NCBI RefSeq assembly: GCF_902364945.1
Contig: NZ_CABJFS010000006.1
Coordinates: forward strand, 1 to 64,000
Direction of reading: 5' to 3'
DNA: 64,000 nt
Source of the DNA: Collinsella aerofaciens
Lineage (GTDB): Bacteria; Actinomycetota; Coriobacteriia; Coriobacteriales; Coriobacteriaceae
Under the pieces are notes generated by a model. It was not told where the DNA came from. It did not search any database and saw only the letters and a list, made by a program, of their open reading frames with translations. Below are positions 51,224 to 59,330 of this stretch, in pieces (the first letter of the stretch is position 1; each line of letters begins with the position of its first letter). The translations under genes were made by a program, and so were the position numbers.

Positions 51224-51862
51224 CTAGAGCAACTCGTCATCTTGTTTTTGCAGGATACACCCGTACTGGAAGATGCTGGCAATCAGGCTAATAATTAGGC
51301 CTGCAAAGAGCATAGAGAGGTCGAGATGCTGCCCGCCAAGCGCATCCGTAAAGCTACCGCCAAATCCTGAGAGTATCAGCCCTGTGACTATGGCACCAAA
51401 AAGTTTCACGGCAGCGCCGCCGATAAGGAACAAATGTCCTATTTGACGTAGTATGCGGATGCATTCGAGGTCAAAGGGCCTGCCCGCCTTTTCAATGGCG
51501 GAGAAAAACCTGTATGCGCTTAGCGCGATGGCAAGCGCGAGGCATGCCATCATGGCGCTCCCTATGGCAGTATGACCGTCGTGCGCGACAAGCATAAGAG
51601 GAGTCTGTTCATTGGTGCCGACGAGAGCGAGAATTGGCCCTTCGCTAGCCTCAAGCTCTACGGATTGGAGACAGAACCCTTGGGAGAGGCTAGGCAATAT
51701 GACTAGATCTTCGATTGCAATGACTGCGAGGAGTGCCAGAGCGAGCGCCACGATGGTGCAGATTGTGCCCCATTTGCAGTAGCGAGTGAGCTTCCTCAGT
51801 TTGGCTATTGCCTGTTCACGGTCGATGGCTTCATTCGATTTGGATACGTTCCAGCGGATCAT
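51224..51862 (-). CDS. DUF2975 four-helix membrane protein
   Basis: 212 residues from the ATG at 51862 with GGAGGAG; an upstream in-frame start at 51877 has none. Four membrane helices (about residues 33-55, 90-115, 135-155, 180-200) and the FFSAIEKAGRPFDLECIRILRQIG segment typical of DUF2975. It pairs with a small XRE regulator. Composition is more AT-rich than the neighbours. Confidence 0.85.
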   Translation of the reverse strand: MIRWNVSKSNEAIDREQAIAKLRKLTRYCKWGTICTIVALALALLAVIAIEDLVILPSLSQGFCLQSVELEASEGPILALVGTNEQTPLMLVAHDGHTAIGSAMMACLALAIALSAYRFFSAIEKAGRPFDLECIRILRQIGHLFLIGGAAVKLFGAIVTGLILSGFGGSFTDALGGQHLDLSMLFAGLIISLIASIFQYGCILQKQDDELL

Positions 51863-52110
51863 AGCTCCTCCAACCAATGTCTTGGATGATACTTGTATCT
51901 TATATCATACTTAATGATAAACGATAAACAATTACAGATTAGAGTAAGTAATGTTTGTGAGACGAATAGCGAGAGCTATGGCATATTCAGGGAATGGGAG
52001 TTTGGAACGCGGGGGATGGACGAGTATTGAAATACCCTGCAACCGCGCAAGTGCTTCATCGAGTCTCCCCAATTCATCTAGGAAAAAGGCTGCAAACGAT
52101 TGAAATTCTC

Positions 52111-52140
52111 CGGTGAACGGTCGAAAACTACCGTTCACCG
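52111..52140. promoter_or_regulatory. Dyad in the PTS upstream region (CGGTGAACGGT)
   Basis: CGGTGAACGGT and ACCGTTCACCG form a perfect 11-bp inverted repeat with an 8-nt loop. GTAAACGGTCGA and GTGAACGGT recur as direct copies at about 52330-52356. They lie in a 701-bp AT-rich gap (51863-52563) that also holds a cre-like site, direct ACTGGT half sites near 52150-52170 and a TGGT-N4-ACCA site. I see no convincing gene there. Confidence 0.45.
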
Positions 52141-52287
52141 ATAATTTCTAAACTGGTTCTAACTGGTATTAAGTCAAAAAGACCAATTCACAAATCTTCA
52201 CAATGACCTGCACTTTTTCTACACGCTATATTTAGCCACCCTGTGTTGTTTAGACACGAAAATAGTTGTGATCGATTGCCAAAGCAT

Positions 52288-52303
52288 TTCGAAACGGTTT
52301 CAA
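52288..52303 (+). promoter_or_regulatory. cre-like LacI/CcpA site
   Basis: TTCGAAACGGTTTCAA fits the Gram-positive catabolite-responsive element at 15 of 16 positions. It lies about 110 bp before a TATAGT box (52412-52417) and 260 bp before the PTS IIA start. Confidence 0.4.
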
Positions 52304-52434
52304 AACTGCAGGTAGAAGTGTTAATGAGCGGTAAACGGTCGATTTTTCGCCGTGAACGGTGCAAAAACGTTTTACTGTATGAATCAACGAAAGCAACCTC
52401 TTCTGTGGTGATATAGTGACAACAACACGTCACG

Positions 52435-52446
52435 TGGTTACTACCA
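52435..52446. promoter_or_regulatory. Candidate GntR (AgaR-like) operator, PTS side
   Basis: TGGTTACTACCA is a TGGT-N4-ACCA palindrome of the shape bound by DasR/NagR-type HutC regulators. It lies about 18 bp downstream of the TATAGT box. The identical 12-mer is at 56727-56738. Confidence 0.6.
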
Positions 52447-52563
52447 GTTGAGAGACCACTGGTTCTCAAAGAACGCTTTCCAAGAAGCTTTAAGGGCGAT
52501 TGCCCGTTGGCTTCCGAACATCATCGGACTCAGATCGTACACACCTTCGGAAGGGAAATTTGA

Positions 52564-53007
52564 ATGGTTGGCTTTATTCTTACCGGTCATGGACAGTTCG
52601 CACCCGGCCTCGCAAGCGCTATCGCTATGGTCGCCGGTGATCAGCCCGCTTTTACCGTCGTTCCTTTCGAGGGCGACCAGGCTGCTTCCTACGGTGAGGA
52701 TCTCCGCGCCGCTATCACCGCCATGCGCGAGGAGTGCGATGGCGTGCTCGTCTTTACCGACCTGCTTGGTGGTACCCCGTTTAACCAGGCAATGATGATT
52801 GCCCAGGATGTCGACAACGTCGAGATTCTGACTGGCACGAACCTTCCCATGGTTATTGAGCTTCTGTTCCTCCGCGGCAACGCTACGCTCGCCGAGCTTG
52901 GCGAGCAGGCCGTGACCGTTGGCCAGACGGGCATCACCGCCCAGACGGTTGCCTCCGTCGCTGGTGCCGAGGAAGAGGATATCTTCGGTGACGAGGACGG
53001 CATCTAA
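52564..53007 (+). CDS. PTS mannose-family EIIA
   Basis: 147 residues after GAAGGGAAA. The mannose-family EIIA fold starts MVGFILTGHGQFAPGLASAI, with His9 in GHGQF as the phosphorylation site. FTDLLGGTPFNQA is the second conserved block. It takes phosphate from HPr and passes it to EIIB. First gene of a IIA-YajC-IIB-IIC-IID operon. Its stop overlaps the next start (TAATG). Confidence 0.92.
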   Translation: MVGFILTGHGQFAPGLASAIAMVAGDQPAFTVVPFEGDQAASYGEDLRAAITAMREECDGVLVFTDLLGGTPFNQAMMIAQDVDNVEILTGTNLPMVIELLFLRGNATLAELGEQAVTVGQTGITAQTVASVAGAEEEDIFGDEDGI

Positions 53008-53288
53008 TGGCCGATTTCGGAGCCAGCGTCCTGAGCTCCTCGGTCGCTCTTTTAGGCCTGCTTGTCGTCATGGGCTTGATTTACACCATCTGGTCGCAAA
53101 TCAACATGAAGAAGAAGCAGAAGTACTTCAAGGAGCTGCACACCGAGCTCAAGCCGGGTCAGGAGGTTCTTTTCGCCGGCGGTATCTACGGAACCGTCAA
53201 GGGCATCGAAGGCGAAAAGGTCCAGATCAAAGTCCGATCCGGTGCCGTCGTAGATGTTTCGCGTTACGCGATTCAGGAGATCAAGTAA
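53007..53288 (+). CDS. yajC: YajC-like protein encoded in the PTS operon
   Basis: 93 residues, starting inside the EIIA stop. One N-terminal membrane helix (SSSVALLGLLVVMGLIYTIW) is followed by a KKKQKYFKELHTELKPGQEVLFAGGIYGTV segment that matches the YajC family. YajC is normally linked to SecDF, which is not nearby. Mannose-family PTS operons of some Gram-positives that use glycosaminoglycan or mucin sugars also carry such a gene, so it may be a dedicated PTS partner. Confidence 0.85.
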   Translation: MADFGASVLSSSVALLGLLVVMGLIYTIWSQINMKKKQKYFKELHTELKPGQEVLFAGGIYGTVKGIEGEKVQIKVRSGAVVDVSRYAIQEIK

Positions 53289-53324
53289 CTGTCGTCAGCA
53301 AATAACGAAAGGAAGCTGATCAAC

Positions 53325-53807
53325 ATGGCAGAACCCAACATTCTTCTTACCCGCATCGATAACCGACTGGTTCATGGTCAGGTTGCCACCCAGTGGAACT
53401 CCACCCTGGGCTCCAACCTCATCCTCGTCGCCAACGACGACGTGGCGACCAACACCATGCGCCAGAACCTCATGAAGATGGCCGCTCCCGCCGGCGTCGC
53501 TACGCGTTTCTTCTCTCTGCAGAAGACCATCGACGTCATTGGCAAGGCGAGCCCGCGCCAGAAGATCTTCATCGTGGCCGAAACACCGGAAGACGTGCTT
53601 ACGCTCGTCAAGGGCGGTGTGCCTATAAAGAAGGTAAACATCGGCAACATGCACATGTCGGAAGGAAAGCGCCAAGTCGCCACCTCCGTCGCAGTTAACG
53701 ACGAGGATGTCGCTGCGTTTAAAGAGCTGCAGGAATTGGGGGTGGAGTTGGAGATCAGGCGCGTTCCGAGCACGCCTGTTGAGGACACGAGCAAGCTCTT
53801 CTCGTAG
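53325..53807 (+). CDS. PTS EIIB, AgaB/AgaV-like
   Basis: 160 residues after GAAAGGAAG. The EIIB signature with the phosphorylated His is LLTRIDNRLVHGQVATQW. KGGVPIKKVNIGNMHMSEGKRQ strongly recalls E. coli AgaB/AgaV, the GalNAc/galactosamine EIIB. It transfers phosphate to the sugar during transport by IIC-IID. Confidence 0.92.
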   Translation: MAEPNILLTRIDNRLVHGQVATQWNSTLGSNLILVANDDVATNTMRQNLMKMAAPAGVATRFFSLQKTIDVIGKASPRQKIFIVAETPEDVLTLVKGGVPIKKVNIGNMHMSEGKRQVATSVAVNDEDVAAFKELQELGVELEIRRVPSTPVEDTSKLFS

Positions 53808-53897
53808 TCTTCGTGATCCACGTTGTCAGGAGTGAAACCCTGACATTCTGTACGTGAAATCCAAAGTGCGTACATACATTTTGAAAGGAGGAGCAAG

Positions 53898-54698
53898 ATG
53901 GAATACACGATCTTCCAGGTCGCTCTGGTCTTCATCGTCACGTTCGTCGCGGCAATCGACCAGTTTAACTTCCTCGAGTCTCTCTATCAGCCCATCGTCA
54001 CCGGCGCCGTCATTGGTCTTATCCTTGGCGACCTCAACACCGGTCTTCTCGTGGGTGGTACTTATCAGCTCATGACGATCGGCAACATGCCGATCGGAGG
54101 TGCTCAGCCGCCTAACGCCGTCATCGGCGGCATCATGGCAGCCATTCTCGCTATCGCTACGGGCCTCGAGCCCAACGCGGCAGTCGGCCTTGCCATTCCG
54201 TTCGCTCTGCTTGGTCAGCTCGGCGTTACCCTGGTCTTCACGCTTATGTCGCCGCTCATGTCCTCCGCGGACAACATGGCTCACAACGCCGACACCAAGG
54301 GTATCGAGCGTCTGAACTACTTCGCCATGGCTCTGCTCGGCCTGATCTTCGCTGTCGTCGTCACCCTGTTCTTCATCGCTGGCGCTACCATCGGTCAGAC
54401 CATCGCTTCCGCCATCCCGACTTGGCTGCAGACCGGTCTCTCCGCTGCAGGCGGCATGATGCGCTTCGTCGGCTTCGCCGTCCTGCTCAAGGTTATGATG
54501 AACCGCGATATGTGGGGCTTCTTCCTCATGGGCTTTGGCCTCGCGCTCATCACCGTTGCCAACGATTCTCTGGCAACCCCTGCTCTGCTCATCCTCGCTC
54601 TCATCGGCTTCGGCATCGCTTTCTGGGACTTCCAGCAGCAGACCGAGCTGAAGGGTGCAGCTGTTTCTGACGGAGGTGACTTCGAAGATGGCATCTAA
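53898..54698 (+). CDS. PTS EIIC, mannose/GalNAc family
   Basis: 266 residues after GAAAGGAGG. Polytopic: YTIFQVALVFIVTFVAAIDQF, then LGDLNTGLLVGGTYQLMTIG and PIGGAQPPNAVIGGIMAAILA, as in AgaC/ManY. It forms the sugar channel with IID. The last codons overlap the IID start by 11 bp. Confidence 0.92.
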   Translation: MEYTIFQVALVFIVTFVAAIDQFNFLESLYQPIVTGAVIGLILGDLNTGLLVGGTYQLMTIGNMPIGGAQPPNAVIGGIMAAILAIATGLEPNAAVGLAIPFALLGQLGVTLVFTLMSPLMSSADNMAHNADTKGIERLNYFAMALLGLIFAVVVTLFFIAGATIGQTIASAIPTWLQTGLSAAGGMMRFVGFAVLLKVMMNRDMWGFFLMGFGLALITVANDSLATPALLILALIGFGIAFWDFQQQTELKGAAVSDGGDFEDGI

Positions 54699-55770
54699 TG
54701 AGTATGTGATCCCGGAGCACTACGAGGATCTTACTCCTGCTCCGCAGCTCGACCAGAAGACCCTCAACAAGATGGCTTGGCGCTCCTGCTTCCTGCAGGC
54801 ATCGTTCAACTACGAGCGCATGCAGGCCGCTGGCTGGCTCTACTCCATCATCCCCGGTCTGGAGAAGATCCACACCAACAAGAACGACCTCGCGGCTTCC
54901 ATGAGCCACAACCTGGAGTTCTTCAACACCCACCCGTTCCTCGTCACCTTTGTTATGGGTATCGTGCTTTCGCTCGAGCAGAACAAGGTTGACATCCCCA
55001 CGATCCGCGCCGTCCGCGTCGCCGCAATGGGCCCGCTCGGTGGTATCGGTGACGCCCTGTTCTGGCTGACGCTCGTGCCTATCACGGCCGGCATCACCTC
55101 CAACATGGCCATCAACGGCAACGCCGCTGCGCCGATCATCTTCCTGGTGATCTTCAACGTCGTCCAGTTCGCTCTGCGCTTCTGGCTCATGAATTGGTCC
55201 TACAAGCTTGGCACCAGCGCTATTGACGCTCTGACCGCCAACATGCAGGCCTTCACGCGTGCCGCTTCCATCATGGGCGTCTTCGTCGTCGGTTGCCTGG
55301 TCGTCACCATGGGTGGCACCCAGATCAACCTCCAGATCCCCAACGGCACCACCCGTGGCCTTGCCCCTACTACCGTGATCGTCTCCGAGAAGGAGGCCGA
55401 GAACTTCACCGGTATGGAGGGCATCGATACCGAGACCGCTGAGGCCGGTACCATCGCCATGACCGATGAGGACGGCAACGCCCTCACCGCCGTCGATGCC
55501 GACGGCAACGAGGTCAAGTGCGGCGTCGCCGATCTGGGCAACGGCATGGAGTCCGTGACCTACGCTACCGTCACCGAGGATCCGGTCAACTTCTCTGTTG
55601 CCGACACCCTCAACACCATCGTCCCGAAGCTCGTCCCGCTTATGCTTACGCTGCTGCTTTACTACATGTTCGCTAAGCACAGCTGGACCCCGACCAAGGG
55701 CATTCTGCTGCTCTTCGTCCTCGGCATCCTGGGCGCTGGCCCGCTTGGTCTCTGGCCGAGCATCTGGTAA
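54688..55770 (+). CDS. PTS EIID with extracytoplasmic insertion
   Basis: 360 residues from the ATG at 54688 (CGGAGG within the IIC gene). The EIID core is clear: KMAWRSCFLQASFNYERMQAAGWLYSIIPGL, and the C-terminal TLNTIVPKLVPLMLTLLLYYMFAKHSWTPTKGILLLF. Residues about 225-310 form an insertion absent from E. coli AgaD (263 residues), with short acidic repeats (TDEDGNALTAVDADGNEV). Membrane protein; completes the GalNAc-type transporter. Confidence 0.9.
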   Translation: MASNEYVIPEHYEDLTPAPQLDQKTLNKMAWRSCFLQASFNYERMQAAGWLYSIIPGLEKIHTNKNDLAASMSHNLEFFNTHPFLVTFVMGIVLSLEQNKVDIPTIRAVRVAAMGPLGGIGDALFWLTLVPITAGITSNMAINGNAAAPIIFLVIFNVVQFALRFWLMNWSYKLGTSAIDALTANMQAFTRAASIMGVFVVGCLVVTMGGTQINLQIPNGTTRGLAPTTVIVSEKEAENFTGMEGIDTETAEAGTIAMTDEDGNALTAVDADGNEVKCGVADLGNGMESVTYATVTEDPVNFSVADTLNTIVPKLVPLMLTLLLYYMFAKHSWTPTKGILLLFVLGILGAGPLGLWPSIW

Positions 55771-55836
55771 GGCTCTAGCTTGAGGGGTGTGTCCCTACGC
55801 GGCTCACACCCCGACCCCTTAAGCCATGTGTATGTT

Positions 55837-55876
55837 AAAAGCCGCGTGCTCGAAAGAGCGCGCGGCTTTTGTTTTC
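55837..55876 (+). terminator. Terminator of the PTS operon
   Basis: AAAAGCCGCG-T-GCTC pairs with GAGC-G-CGCGGCTTTT around GAAA, followed by GTTTTC. Confidence 0.85.
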
Positions 55877-55954
55877 TTGATGATTCGGGTGTGGCAGACA
55901 GATAATGCTAAACACCCAAGGTAGCAGCCTAGTTTGAGCAAAAGGGAGGATAGG

Positions 55955-56686
55955 ATGGCGATCGGAGCGCGCAAGCAACCGCTGTACGATCAGCTGGTCG
56001 ATATTCTGACCGAAAAGATTGACCATGAATATCGCGCCGGTGACATGATTCCTTCCGAGCGCGAACTTTCGGAGCGCTATGGTCTCTCGCGCACTACGGT
56101 ACGCCTGGCTCTGCAGGAACTGGAGCGTTTAGGACTGGTGGTTCGGCAGCACGGTCGCGGTACCTTTGTGACCGACCGTTCGGCAAAGGCAACCAATCTT
56201 ATGCAGTCCTACAGCTTTACCGAGCAGATGCGCGCGATGGGTCGCGACCCCGAGACCACGATTCTCGATTTTTGCGAGATGGAGGCCGATAAGAATCTGG
56301 CCGAGCATATGGGATTACGTATCGGTGATCGCATTTTTAAGCTCAAGCGCCTTCGTTCTGCCGACAACATGCCCATGATGGTCGAACGCAGCTATCTACC
56401 GGTTCGTCAATTTCTGTCCCTAAAGCGACCGCTGCTGGAGCGCAAGCCGCTTTACGATGTGATTGAGCAAGACTTTCAGCAAAAGATACGCGTGGCTGAA
56501 GAGGAGTTCTATGCGAGCATAGCCCGTCCCACCGACGCCCACCTTTTGGGAATTGTCGAGGGCTCGCCTGTGCTCGATTTGGTCAGGACTACGTATAACG
56601 AGTCAAACGAGGTTGTGGAGTATACACTCTCGGTTGCTCGTGCCGATCAGTTTAAATACAAGGTTTACCACCAGCGTAGCAACTAG
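55955..56686 (+). CDS. GntR/HutC regulator of the GalNAc locus (AgaR-like role)
   Basis: 243 residues from the ATG at 55955 (GGGAGGATAGG). The winged helix is YDQLVDILTEKIDHEYRAGDMIPSERELSERYGLSRTTVRLALQELERLGLVVRQHGRGTFV. The UTRA domain starts near residue 85 and shows PMMVERSYLPVRQFLSL. HutC proteins of this type bind sugar phosphates and release TGGT-N4-ACCA sites. Identical sites upstream of the PTS and on the agaS promoter make it the likely local repressor. It is transcribed with the flow of the locus, between IID and agaS. Confidence 0.88.
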   Translation: MAIGARKQPLYDQLVDILTEKIDHEYRAGDMIPSERELSERYGLSRTTVRLALQELERLGLVVRQHGRGTFVTDRSAKATNLMQSYSFTEQMRAMGRDPETTILDFCEMEADKNLAEHMGLRIGDRIFKLKRLRSADNMPMMVERSYLPVRQFLSLKRPLLERKPLYDVIEQDFQQKIRVAEEEFYASIARPTDAHLLGIVEGSPVLDLVRTTYNESNEVVEYTLSVARADQFKYKVYHQRSN

Positions 56687-56726
56687 TGTCCGCATCGTTT
56701 CCATATGGTGATTCTTTGCATTTAAC

Positions 56727-56738
56727 TGGTTACTACCA
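56727..56738. promoter_or_regulatory. Candidate GntR operator on the agaS promoter
   Basis: TGGTTACTACCA, extended on one side by a C and on the other by a G, so the full palindrome is 14 bp. It covers the expected -35 region of the TATAAT box at 56756-56761. Confidence 0.65.
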
Positions 56739-56755
56739 GATAACCAACCGAAGTG

Positions 56756-56761
56756 TATAAT
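56756..56761 (+). promoter_or_regulatory. -10 box of agaS
   Basis: Consensus TATAAT about 40 bp before the agaS start. The -35 region is occupied by the operator-like palindrome rather than TTGACA. Confidence 0.6.
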
Positions 56762-56800
56762 TGCACGTCAGAGGATTACTTCTAGAGAGAGGTATTAGAA

Positions 56801-57967
56801 ATGTTCGAGAAGAGTGTCGAGGAGCTCACCGAGCTCGGCGCCCAGATCACCACGGCCGAGATTGCTCAGCAGCCCGAGCTTTGGCGTGATACGCTCAACA
56901 TCTATCGCGAGAACAAGGAGGCCATCGAGGCCTTCCTGGCCGAGGCTCGCGCTATGGGCGAGGGCCGTCTGTCCGTTGTCTTCACCGGTGCCGGTACGTC
57001 CGACTATGTTGGCGATACCTGCGCCCCGTATCTGCGTCACGCCGGCAACACTGATCTCTACGACTTTAAGCCCATCGCCACGACCGACATCGTGAGCGCC
57101 CCGCGCGACTTCCTGCGCGCTGAGGATCCCACGCTCGTGGTTTCCTTTGCCCGCTCTGGCAACAGCCCCGAGAGCCTTGCCGCCGTTGCCGTTGCCAAGG
57201 AGCTCGTCCACAACGTCAAGTTCCTCAACATCACCTGCGCGCCCGAGGGCAAGCTCGCCGTCGAGTCTGCCGATGATCCCAATGCGCTGACGCTGCTCAT
57301 TCCGCGCGCCAACGACAAGGGCTTCGCCATGACCGGCTCCTACACCTGCATGACCCTGCTCTCTACCCTCATCTTTGACGAGGCTTCCGACGAGCAGAAG
57401 GCCGAGTGGGTCGAGACCATCGCCAAGATGGGCGAGGAGGTCATCGCTCGCGAGTCCGAGGTTGCCGACTACCTCGCTGGCGACTTCAACCGCGTGACGT
57501 ACTTGGGTTCCGGCTCCTTCGGTGGCCTTGCCCAGGAGAGCCAGCTCAAGATCCTCGAGCTTGCTCACGGTCTGGTCGCTACTTCCTACGACACCTCCAT
57601 GGGCTATCGTCACGGACCCAAGTCCTTCGTCGACGACAAGACCCTCGTGTTCGTGTTCGTCAACAACGACGCCTACACCCGTCAGTACGACATCGACATC
57701 CTCAACGAGATCGGTGGCGACAAGATCGCTCAGCACACCGTTGCCGTTCAGCAGGATGGCGCTACCGTCTACGAGGGCGAGTCCTTCACCTTTAAGGGCT
57801 ACGAGGCGCTTCCCGAGGGCTACCTTGCTCTGCCGTTCGTGATGTTTGCTCAGGCTATCAGCCTGCTCAACTCCGTGCGCGTGGGCAACACGCCCGACAC
57901 GCCGAGCCCCACCGGTACGGTCAACCGCGTGGTTAAGGGCGTGACGATTCACCCCTTCACCGCTTAA
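56801..57967 (+). CDS. agaS: Galactosamine-6-phosphate deaminase/isomerase AgaS
   Basis: 388 residues after AGAGAGG. Double SIS domain: FTGAGTSDYVGDTCAPYLR and SFARSGNSPESLAAV in the first; YLGSGSFGGLAQESQLKILELAHG and YRHGPKSFVDD in the second. The C-terminus GNTPDTPSPTGTVNRVVKGV is near-identical to E. coli AgaS. It converts galactosamine-6-P to tagatose-6-P plus ammonia. A perfect palindrome covers its promoter. Own terminator before the deacetylase gene. Confidence 0.94.
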   Translation: MFEKSVEELTELGAQITTAEIAQQPELWRDTLNIYRENKEAIEAFLAEARAMGEGRLSVVFTGAGTSDYVGDTCAPYLRHAGNTDLYDFKPIATTDIVSAPRDFLRAEDPTLVVSFARSGNSPESLAAVAVAKELVHNVKFLNITCAPEGKLAVESADDPNALTLLIPRANDKGFAMTGSYTCMTLLSTLIFDEASDEQKAEWVETIAKMGEEVIARESEVADYLAGDFNRVTYLGSGSFGGLAQESQLKILELAHGLVATSYDTSMGYRHGPKSFVDDKTLVFVFVNNDAYTRQYDIDILNEIGGDKIAQHTVAVQQDGATVYEGESFTFKGYEALPEGYLALPFVMFAQAISLLNSVRVGNTPDTPSPTGTVNRVVKGVTIHPFTA

Positions 57968-57985
57968 TCGCGTCCCCCTGTAAGG

Positions 57986-58023
57986 GCGCCCGTCCGCTCA
58001 TAACGGCGGGCGGGCGCTTTTTG
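57986..58023 (+). terminator. Terminator of agaS
   Basis: GCGCCCG...CCG pairs with CGG...CGGGCGC, then T5. The T run overlaps the -35 of a likely deacetylase promoter (TATAAG near 58041). Confidence 0.75.
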
Positions 58024-58085
58024 TTATTACGTGGGCTGGGTATAAGCATCACCACAGTCAACTGCTTTAGAAGCAAGGAGTGCAT

Positions 58086-59255
58086 ATGAGCACGTACGCA
58101 ATTAAGGCTGACAAGTTCTTCTTGCCGGCAGGCCCGCAACTGGGCGGCTATCTTATGGTCGAGGATGGCGTCTTTGGCGCCTGGCAGGCCGACGAGCCCT
58201 CTTGCGAGATCAAGGACTACACGGGATCGTGGATCGCACCGGGTATGGTCGACACCCACATCCACGGCTTCTACAACCACTCAACTACCGATAACGACCC
58301 CGAGGGTATCGATATTAGCTCGACCGAGCTCGCCCGTCGCGGTACCACCAGCTGGTTGCCCACGACGTTCACCGATGGCGTCGAGCAGATCAAGGATGCC
58401 TGCGCCGCCATCGCTCAGGCTGACGAGGGCCGCGGCCCTGACTTCTGCGGTGCTCGCATTCAGGGCATCTACCTGGAGGGCCCCTTCTTTACCATGAAGC
58501 ATGTGGGCGCACAGAACCCCGCTTACCTGATTGACCCCTCCGAGGAGGTCTTTGACGAGTGGCAGGAGGCTGCCGGCGGACGTATCGTTAAGAGCGCCAT
58601 GGCTGCCGAGCGCGATGGCGCCGCTGCTTATGCTGCTGCCCTCAATGCGAAGGGTGTCGTGACCAGCATCGGTCACTCTGATGCCACGTATGACGAGTGC
58701 ATCGCCGCCATCAACGCCGGTGCCAGCTGCTTTACGCATACCTATAACGGCCAGCGCGGGCTGCATCACCGTGAGCCCGGTGTCGTGGGTGCTGCTATGT
58801 CCACGTCCGAGACCTACGCCGAGATCATCTGTGACGGCAAGCACGTAAACCCTGCCGCCATCAAGGCGCTGCTGCAGGCCAAGGGCTGGCAGCACACGGT
58901 ACTCATCACCGACTGCCTGGGCTGCGGCGGCATGCCCGAGGGCAGCTACACCAGCGGTGGCATGGACGTCATCATGAAGGACAACCTGTGCTGGCTCGCC
59001 GATGGCAAGAGCATTGCCGGTTCGGTGCTCACGCTTGCCCAGGGCGTCAAGAACATCGTCGACTGGGGCATCGCCAGCGCCGATATCGCCATTCGCATGG
59101 CAACCGAGGTGCCGGCACGCTCCGCGCACATCGAGGATAAGTGCGGCAGCATCATGCCGGGTCGCGACGCCGACTTTGTCGTGTTCGACCATGAGCTCAC
59201 CCTCGTCGAGACGTATGTTGGCGGCCAGAGCGTCGGCAACGCCTTTACCGAGTAA
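58086..59255 (+). CDS. nagA: N-acetylgalactosamine/glucosamine-6-phosphate deacetylase
   Basis: 389 residues from the ATG at 58086 (AAGGAG). Amidohydrolase features: DTHIHGFYNH (metal), IYLEGPFF, SIGHSDATYDE, FTHTYNGQ and the catalytic Asp in LITDCLGCGGMPEG. It removes acetate from GalNAc-6-P (AgaA role) or GlcNAc-6-P; the neighbouring agaS favours GalNAc-6-P. The C-terminal 39 residues are repeated as a relic at 61999-62121. Confidence 0.93.
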   Translation: MSTYAIKADKFFLPAGPQLGGYLMVEDGVFGAWQADEPSCEIKDYTGSWIAPGMVDTHIHGFYNHSTTDNDPEGIDISSTELARRGTTSWLPTTFTDGVEQIKDACAAIAQADEGRGPDFCGARIQGIYLEGPFFTMKHVGAQNPAYLIDPSEEVFDEWQEAAGGRIVKSAMAAERDGAAAYAAALNAKGVVTSIGHSDATYDECIAAINAGASCFTHTYNGQRGLHHREPGVVGAAMSTSETYAEIICDGKHVNPAAIKALLQAKGWQHTVLITDCLGCGGMPEGSYTSGGMDVIMKDNLCWLADGKSIAGSVLTLAQGVKNIVDWGIASADIAIRMATEVPARSAHIEDKCGSIMPGRDADFVVFDHELTLVETYVGGQSVGNAFTE

Positions 59256-59260
59256 CGAAA

Positions 59261-59299
59261 GAAAAAGACGGCGGGCCCGAATCTGCTCGGACCCGCCGT
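59261..59299 (-). terminator. Terminator of the flavodoxin gene
   Basis: ACGGCGGG..CCGA and TCGG..CCCGCCGT pair; on the minus strand the stem is followed by CTTTTTC. It also lies at the end of nagA on the plus strand. Confidence 0.75.
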
Positions 59300-59330
59300 A
59301 CGGGTTAAACGCTCAAAAGCACCTTTACAG

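Noticed and set aside
51932-52138. 68-residue minus-strand frame in the PTS upstream gap
   Set aside because: No ribosome site; overlaps regulatory dyads. Could be a remnant but nothing supports it.
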